From positions 1 through 33,448 of the forward strand of contig JAKONH010000389.1 of the NCBI GenBank assembly GCA_022702045.1: DNA of 33,448 nucleotides, read 5' to 3'. The position numbers and the translations under genes were made by a program. Numbering within the stretch: the stretch's first letter is position 1; each line of letters starts with the position of its first letter. Shown piece by piece: positions 1 to 7,911 of this stretch. The notes under the pieces were generated by a model. That model was not told the origin of the DNA, did no database searches, and saw nothing but the letters and a program-made list of their open reading frames with translations. Origin of the DNA: Spirosomataceae bacterium (lineage in GTDB: Bacteria; Bacteroidota; Bacteroidia; Cytophagales; Spirosomataceae).

Positions 1-1138
1 TCAGGCTGCGGACACTGGTATTCAGCAGCGCGTTTGCGCGCACCCAGGTCAGCAACTGATCAAGTAGCATCGACAAGGCATAGATACAGAAGAACGTACC
101 CATCGGAATGTACCACGGATACGGATAATTAATGGTGCTTAGGTACAAGACACTGATAAAAGCAGACAGGGAAAGAATCTTGCCCCAACCCGTTGCTTTT
201 GGCACAAGCCAGTAAAAGATAGCCAGTGTGGTCAGTATCTTGCTGATGGTGTAGAGGAAAAACGGCCAGCCACCAAATTCGAGGTAGGTTGGGGTAAAGA
301 TCAGGTGCATTTTCCCCTGTCCTCGAAACGTATTGACAGGAAACAGCAGTACAGACTGTAGCACGTCGATAGCCGACCGCGCACTACCCATGCTTTTGGC
401 CAGTACGGTGTTTGGTATAGGTGTGCCATAATACCAGGTCGCCCAGATCAGCCAGGGCAGGTAAAGCAGGACCGCCAGCATACCTGCTTTTACCAACAGC
501 CTGAACCAGTCGGCGCGGTGGCGGTTAGGCCAGATTAAAACGCCCAGCAGCAGGCCTGACACGTAGACAAACCCGTCAGGTCGGGTCCACATGACGCCCG
601 CCAGTGCCATGGTCAGCGTGATAAGCTGCGCGGTACCCTGTTTTACGACCAGTGCGTAAATCGTTAGCGTCAGAAAAAACGCCATCATGGCCGTTTCCAT
701 ACCATTGATGCTGTTGTCAATGAGTTTAGGATCGATAGCCAGATAGAGCAACAGGATAAATGTCGCGAAGTGGTGCCGGTGGATCGAACGGCCGATGTGC
801 CAGGTCAATACGCCCGTACTACCCAGCAGCATACAGTTGAACAGGCGGAATAACCACAATACCAGATCGTCGGCCTGACCACCGGTAATCCAGGCTAGCA
901 GGGCAGGAATCAGTGTACCAAGGGGTGATGTGAAAGTGTGTAGCCGTTCGCCGGGCTGAAAAACAAGGCCATTGCCCAGTGCCAGATTTTTACTGGCCCG
1001 GAAGGTGATGTACCAGTCTTCCCAGGCGTGGTTGGTATACAGGGCAAAGCTGAGTGGAATAACGAAAAAGACGGCGAAAACGAGCCCGGGTGCATATCGT
1101 GGATCGTTTGCCGTCTTCTGGAGAGACGAAAGGGTCAT
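1..1138 (-). CDS. Polytopic GT-C-like glycosyltransferase family membrane protein, 3' end cut by window
   Basis: The reading frame is open from an ATG at 1138 to the left edge (379 codons visible), so the C-terminus is missing. The protein is very hydrophobic with many membrane segments. Near the N-terminus it has an acidic pair E40-D41 followed by an F-R-A-S-K-N-L-A-x-G-N-G-L-V-F stretch, then P-G-E-R and T-S-P-L. Later come N-G-M-E-T (145-149) and T-R-P-D-G (185-189). This layout is what I know from GT-C enzymes that use polyprenyl-phosphate sugars, such as the AftB-like arabinofuranosyltransferases, where the early acidic pair is catalytic. The sugar and acceptor cannot be told. An 8-bp inverted repeat sits just upstream of the start. 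Membrane nature is certain, the GT-C assignment is likely, the exact family is open. Confidence 0.7.
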   Translation of the reverse strand, partial: MTLSSLQKTANDPRYAPGLVFAVFFVIPLSFALYTNHAWEDWYITFRASKNLALGNGLVFQPGERLHTFTSPLGTLIPALLAWITGGQADDLVLWLFRLFNCMLLGSTGVLTWHIGRSIHRHHFATFILLLYLAIDPKLIDNSINGMETAMMAFFLTLTIYALVVKQGTAQLITLTMALAGVMWTRPDGFVYVSGLLLGVLIWPNRHRADWFRLLVKAGMLAVLLYLPWLIWATWYYGTPIPNTVLAKSMGSARSAIDVLQSVLLFPVNTFRGQGKMHLIFTPTYLEFGGWPFFLYTISKILTTLAIFYWLVPKATGWGKILSLSAFISVLYLSTINYPYPWYIPMGTFFCIYALSMLLDQLLTWVRANALLNTSVRSL

Positions 1139-1147
1139 GGGGGCTGC

Positions 1148-1174
1148 GTTAGTGTGGTAGTATACAACACTAAC
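1148..1174. promoter_or_regulatory. Inverted repeat just upstream of the GT-C-like gene
   Basis: GTTAGTGT (1148-1155) and ACACTAAC (1167-1174) are perfect 8-base complements around an 11-base spacer. The site lies 10 bases before the ATG of the leftward gene, so it could be an operator or a leader hairpin. No regulator is identified. Confidence 0.4.
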
Positions 1175-1226
1175 TTACTTATTCACAGGCAACTCTCTCG
1201 TTTTTTGTTAACGTTTTTCGTAGACG

Positions 1227-1270
1227 GGTACTACCACAGGAAACCGCTGTGTATGCCCCGTGGTAGTACC
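1227..1270 (-). terminator. Hairpin after the small exported protein gene
   Basis: GGTACTACCAC (1227-1237) pairs perfectly with GTGGTAGTACC (1260-1270), and the stem can be extended by two G-C pairs after one mismatch. It begins 17 bases past the stop codon of the gene at 1288-1659, which suits a transcription terminator. There is no clear T tract on the minus strand after it. Confidence 0.5.
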
Positions 1271-1287
1271 TTGGTGAAGACAGCCGA

Positions 1288-1659
1288 CTAACTTTCTTTC
1301 TTGCCCTCGAAGCTCATGCCCTGCGCATCGAGCGTCACGCCCGTTACTTTTTTGGCGTCGTCGCGTTTGAACTTCAGCGTAGCCCGACCGGAAGCATCGA
1401 AGGTGTCGGCTGCATCCTTGACGGCGGTCATGGCGCCACTTTCCGTGCCCGTATCGATGGTTAGTTTACCGTCTTTCACGGCGATAGTGACGAACTCGAA
1501 CGGCAAACCCTCAAACTTGTACTTGCCGACATACTGATTCAGCTCGACGGAGTCCGCTATGGATACCCGCGTGGATGTTGCGGCTGGTGCTGGTGTTGAA
1601 GCCGCGTACAGTGTCGACAACGACAGGGTGCAGGCAAGGGTAAAAACAATGGTTTTCAT
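1288..1659 (-). CDS. Small exported protein, DUF3471-like
   Basis: The product has 123 residues. It starts with a signal peptide (basic K2, hydrophobic stretch to about residue 19, A-A-S cleavage region). The mature part has the pattern L-N-Q-Y-V-G-K-Y near residue 41 and K-D-G-K-L near 63, followed by short alternating polar and hydrophobic segments. This resembles the small beta-rich DUF3471-type domain often found C-terminal to beta-lactamase-like proteins in Bacteroidota, here free-standing. It probably sits in the periplasm or on the outer membrane; its function is unknown. It lies downstream of the ThuA-like gene on the same strand with a 54-base gap, so cotranscription is possible. The family call is by pattern only. 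Confidence 0.65.
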   Translation of the reverse strand: MKTIVFTLACTLSLSTLYAASTPAPAATSTRVSIADSVELNQYVGKYKFEGLPFEFVTIAVKDGKLTIDTGTESGAMTAVKDAADTFDASGRATLKFKRDDAKKVTGVTLDAQGMSFEGKKES

Positions 1660-1713
1660 TGGGTAGACGAGTAAGGTGTAAGGTTTATGCGAACTAGTCG
1701 GTAAACTAGCGAA

Positions 1714-2565
1714 TCAGCCGTTCAATGTCCAGCGCAGGGCGTTTTCCAGTAGCCGAACAAAATGAGCATCCTGCCAGATGGCCGCACTATGGCCCATGGA
1801 CGTGTAAAAGGTTTTGCCCTGACCGACCGTCCGATACCAGGCAACCGGATGGTACTTACCCATGCCGAAGTTTTTGTCTTTGATAAACAGCATGTTGCCG
1901 TTGGGGATGATCTTGCTGCCGTCGATATGCGATACCACCCGGACGTTCTTGGGCTGGGTCAGGAAAACGTACCATTCATCTGTATGCTTCCACGAAGCCG
2001 GTAGCTGGCTCGTCAGCGTTGAATCGACGCTGGCGTCAACCTGCACCTCGGCCTGCTGAAGCTGTGGGTTAAGCGGATGATGCGAGAAGGTAGTGCCGAT
2101 CAGGTTGGTCTGGTACCAGGTCCAATGGTGCGAATCGTCGCCGGAGCCGTGAATACCCACCAGCGCCCCGCCCGCTTCGACGTATTGGCTGAGTGCCTGT
2201 TGCTGTTCGTCGTTCAACACCCGTCCGGTCGAATTATCGAAGACAACGGCTTTGAACTGTTTCAACTGATCGGCATTGAACACCCCGCCTGCTTCGGTTT
2301 CGTACACAAACCAGCCGTTGCGCTGCGCCAGTTGCCGGAACACCGGTTTCGACGCATCGATCGACTCGCCATGCCGGAAACCAGTCGTTTTTGAGAATAG
2401 CAGTAGCGCGGGTTTGTCGGCCGGGAAATTGATCGATGGCCGGTCGGTTTCGTAGCTGACCGGGAAGCCATTTTTGACTTTGTAGAAAAACAGGCTACCT
2501 GCCGCAAACAGGAGCACGACGAGACCCAGCAGGCTCCAGAGAACGATTTTTAACGCTTTTTTCAC
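1714..2565 (-). CDS. ThuA-like domain protein, membrane-anchored
   Basis: The 283-residue protein has an N-terminal membrane anchor (about residues 6-28), then a ThuA-like fold. Visible family features are L-L-L-F-S-K-T-T-G-F-R-H near residue 54, an F-D-N-S-T-G-R segment, G-G-A-L-V-G-I-H-G-S-G-D-D near 133 and, towards the C-terminus, W-Y-R-T-V-G-Q-G-K-T-F-Y-T-S-M-G-H. ThuA proteins have a glutamine-amidotransferase-like fold and are linked to trehalose and related sugar breakdown. In Bacteroidota they commonly sit beside, or are fused to, PQQ-type sugar dehydrogenases, as here. The gene follows the dehydrogenase gene on the same strand, separated by 76 bases that contain a strong hairpin, so it may be expressed separately or at a reduced level. 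Confidence 0.85.
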   Translation of the reverse strand: MKKALKIVLWSLLGLVVLLFAAGSLFFYKVKNGFPVSYETDRPSINFPADKPALLLFSKTTGFRHGESIDASKPVFRQLAQRNGWFVYETEAGGVFNADQLKQFKAVVFDNSTGRVLNDEQQQALSQYVEAGGALVGIHGSGDDSHHWTWYQTNLIGTTFSHHPLNPQLQQAEVQVDASVDSTLTSQLPASWKHTDEWYVFLTQPKNVRVVSHIDGSKIIPNGNMLFIKDKNFGMGKYHPVAWYRTVGQGKTFYTSMGHSAAIWQDAHFVRLLENALRWTLNG

Positions 2566-2585
2566 AGGAATACAGGGGGAATAGG

Positions 2586-2622
2586 CCGTGCCGATCAGCG
2601 CAAAGAGGGCTGGTCGGCACGG
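2586..2622 (-). terminator. Hairpin between the sugar dehydrogenase and ThuA-like genes
   Basis: CCGTGCCGATCAGC (2586-2599) pairs with GCTGGTCGGCACGG (2609-2622) at 13 of 14 positions around a 9-base loop. It starts 20 bases after the dehydrogenase stop codon, the expected place for a terminator or attenuator between the two genes. No T tract follows. Confidence 0.55.
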
Positions 2623-2641
2623 TGATTAGCGGAGACAATGA

Positions 2642-5416
2642 TCAATTGAGTAAACGGGCCGTAACGGGTACGAAGAGCGGAGCCTTGCCCGCTTTTTCAT
2701 TTCTGAAGACGAAATACAGGTCGTGCACACCGGTTGCGGGCGTCAGCGTGACGGTCGTGGTGCTGGGCTTAAATACGTCGGCCGCGTTTTTGGCATCGAC
2801 TGGAAGCAGCTCGTCGGTTTGCCCCAGCAACGGCCCCGTTGGCGAATCCAGCCGGACTTCGATTTTGCCGCCTACCGCCTGCAGTTGCTGTTTAGGAACG
2901 GATACGGCAAACTCCATCGCCTTGATACCGGTCAGGTCGAGTTTATTGAACTGCACATAGGTACCTGATGCCATAACGATCGCAACGGGCGACTGCCCCA
3001 TCTTGTACAGCATGACGCCTTTCGACTGACTATCGCTGCCGCCCATGAGTAGGGTAGGATTGCGCAGCATTAGCATTTGGTCGGTCGTTTGGGCGGGCAA
3101 TCCATTGGCTCCTTTGTCTTTATATGACGCCCGCAGTACCAGATTGCCGGTCTCGTCTTTACTCGGTGTGATCGTTCCCTTGGTTGGGAGTGATGGCGCA
3201 ACGGCGGGCTTGTTGGCCAGTGTCAGAATGTACTTGACCATTTCCTGCACATCCGACGCACCCAACTGCGGGTGTGCTGTCATGATAGCGTCGCCCCAAA
3301 CGCCACCGCCCCCTTTGATGATTTTACCGGACAGACTGGCTACGGCATTCGGGTCACCTTTGTAGCGTTTGCTGACCTCGACAAAAGCAGGACCGATCGA
3401 CTTCTTATCCGTGAAGTGACAGCCTTTGCAGTCGCTGCCGTCGATCAGTGTTTTGCCGGTTCCCAGGTAGCTGGTTTCGGCAAACTGGTGGCCTGCTTCA
3501 CTGCTGGCACCAGCCTGCTGATACATACTGCGCACCTGTACCTGCTTCGGCATAATCTTTCCCGATGCCAGGCTGCCATCTTCCTTGTCGGCAACGCTGA
3601 CCTGGTACACTACCGGCTGGCCGGGAAAATAGAACGACGTGTTGCGGTTTGTGGTCGTCAGCGTAACCACCGGCGGCTGGTTGCCCGCGACAAGAGTTAT
3701 GTCGCGAGTGTTGCTCATGCCATTGTTGTCTTTCACGGTTAGTACCGCTTTGTACTGCCCTGCTTTTTGAAACGTAAAGCTAGGGTTAGCTCCCGTCAAT
3801 ACGGTTGGCTGACCGCCTGCTTTGTTGTACACTTTCCACTCGTATGTCAGCGCATCGCCGTCGAAATCCTTCGTGCCAGCCGACGAAAAGGCGACCTTCA
3901 TCGGTACAGCACCGGCTGTCTGACTGGCTGTCGCCTGCACCAGCGGTTTACGGTTGCCGGCGTTGTATTCGATTCGTACCAGCCGCGAATCGTCATTCTG
4001 GACAAACCAGCCTGTGCCATACTCCAATACGTACAGGTCGCCGTTTGGTCCGAACGCCATGTCGATCGGGTGACTGAAGGGCATGTTTGGCAGGAATCGT
4101 TCGATGCCGGTCTGTTCGCCCTTGTCGTTGATGGTTACGGCCAGAATCATGTCACGCATCCATTCGTAGAAAAATACCTTGCCGTCGTAATAGTCCGGGA
4201 ACGACCGTTTTGCACCAGCGAAGTCGGCTTTATAGAACGTTGGACCGGCCATCGCACTACGGCCACCTGAGCCCATGATCGGGAATTTCTTGCTTTCCGA
4301 GGCCGGGTAGGCAATCAGCGCCGGCTGGGCTGGTGGAAGATCCCGCAAGCCGGTGTTGTTGGGCGAATCGTTGATTGGGTGCGCCGGATCAAACGGAGCG
4401 CCTTTGGTATTCGTCGCGAAATTGACGTCGTTATACGCTTTATTGGCCCCGACAAAATACGGCCAGCCAAAGTGGCCGGGCCGTTGCGCTACGTTGTACT
4501 CATCTTCGGCCATCGGCCCGACGCCCGCCGAATCCATACCCGCGTCGGGGCCGACGTCGCCCCAGTACAGGTTGCCCGTATGTTTGTCGACGGCAATGCG
4601 GTAGGGGTTCCGGTGTCCCATGGTGTAAATTTCAGGCCGGGTTTTACCACGGTCCGACGGGTCGGTACCTTTAGGGAACAGGTTTCCGTCGGGAATGGTA
4701 TAGGTGCCGTCGGCTTCGGGATGAATCCGCAGGATCTTACCGCGCAGGTCATTGGTGTTGCCCGACGATTTCTGCGCATCCCACGGACTGCGGCCGTCCC
4801 GTTCGTCGATCGGTGCGTACAGCGTGGCGCGGGGGCTGGTGTTATCGCCGGTAGACAGGTATAGATTGCCCGCCCGGTCCCAGTCGATTGAGCCGCCGGT
4901 ATGGCAGCACTGTTCGCGTTGCGTAGGTACTTCCAGCACGACTTTCTTCGACGACAGCACCAGCTCATCGCCCCGCAGTTCATAACGCGTCAGTACGTTG
5001 CGGGGTGCGTCGGGATCGGAATAATACAGGTATACCCAGTGGTTCTGCGTAAAATTCGGGTCGATATTGACGCCGAGTAGCCCATCTTCCGCTTCCGTTA
5101 CGTTACCTTCCTTATCGGTATACTTCGTACTGACGGCGATGGTCGCAATCGTCTGAAGTTGGTTGGTGGTCGGCGAATACAGCCGAACGGCGCCGTGCCG
5201 CTCCACGAGTAACACGCGCTCGTCGGGCAGTACGGTCATTTCAAGCGGTTCGTTCAGCTTTTCGGCTAACACAACTTTGGTAAACCGATTTTCATCGGGG
5301 CGGGTCGTGTCGGATGGCTGAATCGGACCGGTAGTATAGGCCCATAGGCCGATGGCCGCTATGAAGAAACCCAGAGCGAAGCGGTACGGGCGATGTGGTA
5401 AACGAGTCGTATTCAT
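2642..5416 (-). CDS. PQQ-type glucose/sorbosone dehydrogenase with PKD, cytochrome c and C-terminal carbohydrate-binding-like domains
   Basis: This 924-residue exported protein has a hydrophobic N-terminal segment (about 12-28). Residues of about 45-490 form a beta-propeller of the glucose/sorbosone dehydrogenase type, with C-C-H-T-G-G-S and S-T-G-D-N-T motifs. A PKD domain (about 493-578) carries D-F-D-G-D-A and Y-E-W. A class I cytochrome c domain follows, with the heme motif C-K-G-C-H at 663-667 and a later methionine as likely sixth ligand. The last 160 residues look beta-rich, like a CBM6-type module. The family oxidises sugars or related alcohols in the periplasm, and the attached heme would take the electrons. 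The substrate is unknown. The gene is divergent from the Nudix-type regulator at 5507 and precedes the ThuA-like gene. Confidence 0.88.
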   Translation of the reverse strand: MNTTRLPHRPYRFALGFFIAAIGLWAYTTGPIQPSDTTRPDENRFTKVVLAEKLNEPLEMTVLPDERVLLVERHGAVRLYSPTTNQLQTIATIAVSTKYTDKEGNVTEAEDGLLGVNIDPNFTQNHWVYLYYSDPDAPRNVLTRYELRGDELVLSSKKVVLEVPTQREQCCHTGGSIDWDRAGNLYLSTGDNTSPRATLYAPIDERDGRSPWDAQKSSGNTNDLRGKILRIHPEADGTYTIPDGNLFPKGTDPSDRGKTRPEIYTMGHRNPYRIAVDKHTGNLYWGDVGPDAGMDSAGVGPMAEDEYNVAQRPGHFGWPYFVGANKAYNDVNFATNTKGAPFDPAHPINDSPNNTGLRDLPPAQPALIAYPASESKKFPIMGSGGRSAMAGPTFYKADFAGAKRSFPDYYDGKVFFYEWMRDMILAVTINDKGEQTGIERFLPNMPFSHPIDMAFGPNGDLYVLEYGTGWFVQNDDSRLVRIEYNAGNRKPLVQATASQTAGAVPMKVAFSSAGTKDFDGDALTYEWKVYNKAGGQPTVLTGANPSFTFQKAGQYKAVLTVKDNNGMSNTRDITLVAGNQPPVVTLTTTNRNTSFYFPGQPVVYQVSVADKEDGSLASGKIMPKQVQVRSMYQQAGASSEAGHQFAETSYLGTGKTLIDGSDCKGCHFTDKKSIGPAFVEVSKRYKGDPNAVASLSGKIIKGGGGVWGDAIMTAHPQLGASDVQEMVKYILTLANKPAVAPSLPTKGTITPSKDETGNLVLRASYKDKGANGLPAQTTDQMLMLRNPTLLMGGSDSQSKGVMLYKMGQSPVAIVMASGTYVQFNKLDLTGIKAMEFAVSVPKQQLQAVGGKIEVRLDSPTGPLLGQTDELLPVDAKNAADVFKPSTTTVTLTPATGVHDLYFVFRNEKAGKAPLFVPVTARLLN

Positions 5417-5432
5417 TTACTCAGTGAACTTA

Positions 5433-5445
5433 TTTTCTGTGCGTA
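5433..5445. promoter_or_regulatory. Upstream copy of a candidate operator half
   Basis: TTTTCTGTGCGTA here matches TTTTCTGTGTGTA at 5467-5479 in 12 of 13 positions, 34 bases apart, or about three helical turns. The second copy runs into the palindrome at 5472-5492. Two same-facing sites in a divergent gap suggest paired regulator binding. Confidence 0.4.
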
Positions 5446-5471
5446 CATTTGACGCAATACTACGAATTTTC

Positions 5472-5492
5472 TGTGTGTAATAATTACGCGCA
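5472..5492. promoter_or_regulatory. Palindromic operator candidate in the divergent gap
   Basis: A 21-base near-palindrome with arms TGTGTGTAAT and ATTACGCGCA around a central A; 8 of 10 positions pair. It lies 14 bases before the ATG of the Nudix-type regulator and 55 bases before the start of the divergent sugar dehydrogenase gene. A dimeric winged-helix regulator acting on both genes is the simplest reading. Confidence 0.5.
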
Positions 5493-5506
5493 AACTATTT
5501 TTTATT

Positions 5507-6301
5507 ATGAATTTCAGTGAAGTAGTGCAACAGTGGATTGATGACTATCTGGTCAACTTCCTGCCATCGGTATCGCTCGATCTGGTGATTTTTGGCTTCC
5601 ATGAAGGGCAATTGAAAGTACTGCTGTTGCGCTTCAATGAGTCGGAAGACTGGTTGCTGCCGGGCGGGCGGGTAGGCAATCGGGAGAATCTGGACGACGC
5701 GGCCGACCGGTCGCTGCGGGAGCGTACGGGGCTGGATCGCCTGTTTTTACAGCAGTTTCACACCTTCGGCAACCTGAACCGGCTGACGTATTTCTCCTGG
5801 CATGAAACGCTGTCCCGGCTGGGGATGAAGGAGATGGCGGTCCGACTACTGGAAGGTGACAGTGCGCTGAAAAACCACCGCGACGTATCGGTGGGTTTCT
5901 ACGCGCTGGTCGACTACACGCAGGTAAGTCCAACCCCCGACCTGCTGACCGACGAGTGCCGCTGGTGGGACATCGATCAGGTACCTCAATTGCTGTTCGA
6001 CCACAATGCCATGATTCGCATGGCGCTCAAAACCCTTCGGCGACAGTTGAGCTATCAGCCGATTGGCTATAATCTGCTGCCCGACTCGTTCACCATGTCG
6101 GAACTGCAGAGCCTGTACGAGACTATTTTAGGGCGTAGTCTGGACCGGCGTAACTTCTACAAACAACTGATGAATTACAATGTGCTGGACCGGCTCGACA
6201 AACGACCGACGATTCCGTCCAGCAAAGCACCGTATCTGTATCGCTTCAACAAGGAACGGTACGAGCAACTGCTCGACAGCGAAGACTTCTGGATTGGCTG
6301 A
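5507..6301 (+). CDS. Nudix-domain/winged-helix transcriptional regulator (NrtR/AraR-like)
   Basis: The 264-residue protein has an N-terminal Nudix fold (about 20-150) and a C-terminal winged-helix region (about 165-240), the layout of the NrtR family and of sugar regulators such as AraR in Bacteroidota. The Nudix box starts at G54 and has E60 and R68 in place, but two of the three usual REUxEE glutamates are changed: S69 and R73 replace Glu, with only E72 kept. It is therefore probably a ligand sensor, not a hydrolase. The gene is divergent from the sugar dehydrogenase/ThuA genes with palindromic sites between, so it likely controls them and itself in response to a sugar or nucleotide-linked metabolite. 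The ligand is not evident. Confidence 0.82.
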   Translation: MNFSEVVQQWIDDYLVNFLPSVSLDLVIFGFHEGQLKVLLLRFNESEDWLLPGGRVGNRENLDDAADRSLRERTGLDRLFLQQFHTFGNLNRLTYFSWHETLSRLGMKEMAVRLLEGDSALKNHRDVSVGFYALVDYTQVSPTPDLLTDECRWWDIDQVPQLLFDHNAMIRMALKTLRRQLSYQPIGYNLLPDSFTMSELQSLYETILGRSLDRRNFYKQLMNYNVLDRLDKRPTIPSSKAPYLYRFNKERYEQLLDSEDFWIG

Positions 6302-6315
6302 TGCGCCAATGCGCC

Positions 6316-7911
6316 TTAGTTGGCTGCGAGCGAAGCCGGCGCAATGGGGTTGGGCGTGAGCGCATAGAGCGACCAAGCGGTGCTTTTCATGACCGGCGAC
6401 AGACGTTGGCCCGTTCGGCGCTGAATCGCATCGACATAGCGGGTGTTGGTCATGGAAAACTGGGCCTGCGGATCATTGGCCGTGTTATGTGCCAGAATAT
6501 ACTGCACGAAAGGGGCTGGGTTGTCGTAGGCCGACAGATAGCTTTGCTGATAGGCAAGCAGAAAAGGGCGAATCCGTTCGGTGCGGGCAATGACTGAATA
6601 GGCCGTTGCGTCGTCGGTCAGAATACGACTGCTTTCGGGCAGTTGCCGGACAAACTGAATGAGCCTGTCGTCGTCGAGGACTTCAGGTTGCCGACTGGGG
6701 TTCAGCACCATCACGTCGCGTAGGAACGAGCGTTCGATGGGGTACGACGAGTTAAGCAGCCGGAAGCCACTGACGCCTATCTGAACAAGCAACAGCGTAA
6801 ACGCCAGCCCTTTCACCTGTTGTAGACGAGACACGGGAATAACGGTCAGACCGGCCCAGCCGAGCACCAGGAAAAGCTGGTAAAACTCGATCTGTGTAGG
6901 TACCGCTGGGTCTCTGACGTGCAGAAACTCGACCAGCAGCAACGGGCTAAGCAAGGTCAATAACTGGTAGGTGCGTCCCCGAACGCTAAGTAGACTCAGC
7001 AGTATCAGGGGGGCGTACAGCAGCCGCCGGATCGAAATAAGCACCGACGTATCGGCCTGTATCAGATCGGCAGTGTAATTGGCAAACTGCTGGCGGAACA
7101 ACTGACTCGTTACGACACTGGCATTCGCATACGGGTTATCCAGAAAATACTGCGGGTCGCCGGCATATACACTGTTGAGCAGACTGAAAATAAACAGACT
7201 GCTCAGCGGTAGCATGAACAACAGGATGACCAGTGCCAGCGATTTGTTGATCAGTTTACGGCGCAGCGAGACGTTATTGAACGCCAGGCTCAGCCGCGAC
7301 AGGGTATCTTCGCCCCGCAGCGACAGGCTCTGCAACGAAATGAACAGCACGAGCGGCAGCAGAAACAGACACAGCCAACTAAAGTCCACCTCGCTGAACA
7401 CTAGCCCCAGCAGAAATAGACTGGCCATCGATACGTGATAAGTCGTGTTCGACTGGTAGTACGTCAACAGACTGCGAAAAAATAGATAGCCGAACAAAAG
7501 CACGGTATAGGTTCCCTGCCCTGAGGTGGCCGAAAATAGTAAACCAGGATGCGCTACAAATGATAGGGCCGTACCGGCCTGAACCAATAGGGGCATGGTC
7601 AGTCGTCGCTGATCGTCGAGAATCAGAAAGAAGAGCAGCGCCATCCCCAGCGACGACGCGACGACCGGCCCCGTCAAGGGAAATGCCGCACAAAACGGCA
7701 GACTAATAAAGAACGGAACGACCGGAAACGTAAGGCCCAGCACGGGTACTTTGTCGCCAATACCCTGCCAGATAATCAGGGATTTCTCGCTCAGAAACAA
7801 GGCTTCGGGCGTGTGGAAGCCCAGCCGCTGTCCGTTGAGCGCCAGTAAAACGTAATAGGCTGCCAGCAGGAGTGTCGCTCCGAGTAGCGGACGACGGGAG
7901 TAGGCTGTCAT
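6316..7911 (-). CDS. Polytopic membrane protein, last gene of the exopolysaccharide operon
   Basis: The product has 531 residues from the ATG at 7911. This start is chosen because it overlaps the stop of the upstream glycosyltransferase in the arrangement ATGA, a classic coupled pair; a longer frame to 8055 would run far into that gene. The N-terminal 400 residues contain roughly ten membrane segments. The last 120 residues are soluble and probably periplasmic, with D-D-R-L-I-Q-F-V-R-Q-L-P near the start. The shape resembles GT-C transferases or polymer flippases/modifying proteins that end with a soluble domain, but I recognise no catalytic motif. Its place in the operon points to a role in making, modifying or moving the polymer. 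It converges with the Nudix-type regulator gene, 14 bases apart. Confidence 0.7.
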   Translation of the reverse strand: MTAYSRRPLLGATLLLAAYYVLLALNGQRLGFHTPEALFLSEKSLIIWQGIGDKVPVLGLTFPVVPFFISLPFCAAFPLTGPVVASSLGMALLFFLILDDQRRLTMPLLVQAGTALSFVAHPGLLFSATSGQGTYTVLLFGYLFFRSLLTYYQSNTTYHVSMASLFLLGLVFSEVDFSWLCLFLLPLVLFISLQSLSLRGEDTLSRLSLAFNNVSLRRKLINKSLALVILLFMLPLSSLFIFSLLNSVYAGDPQYFLDNPYANASVVTSQLFRQQFANYTADLIQADTSVLISIRRLLYAPLILLSLLSVRGRTYQLLTLLSPLLLVEFLHVRDPAVPTQIEFYQLFLVLGWAGLTVIPVSRLQQVKGLAFTLLLVQIGVSGFRLLNSSYPIERSFLRDVMVLNPSRQPEVLDDDRLIQFVRQLPESSRILTDDATAYSVIARTERIRPFLLAYQQSYLSAYDNPAPFVQYILAHNTANDPQAQFSMTNTRYVDAIQRRTGQRLSPVMKSTAWSLYALTPNPIAPASLAAN

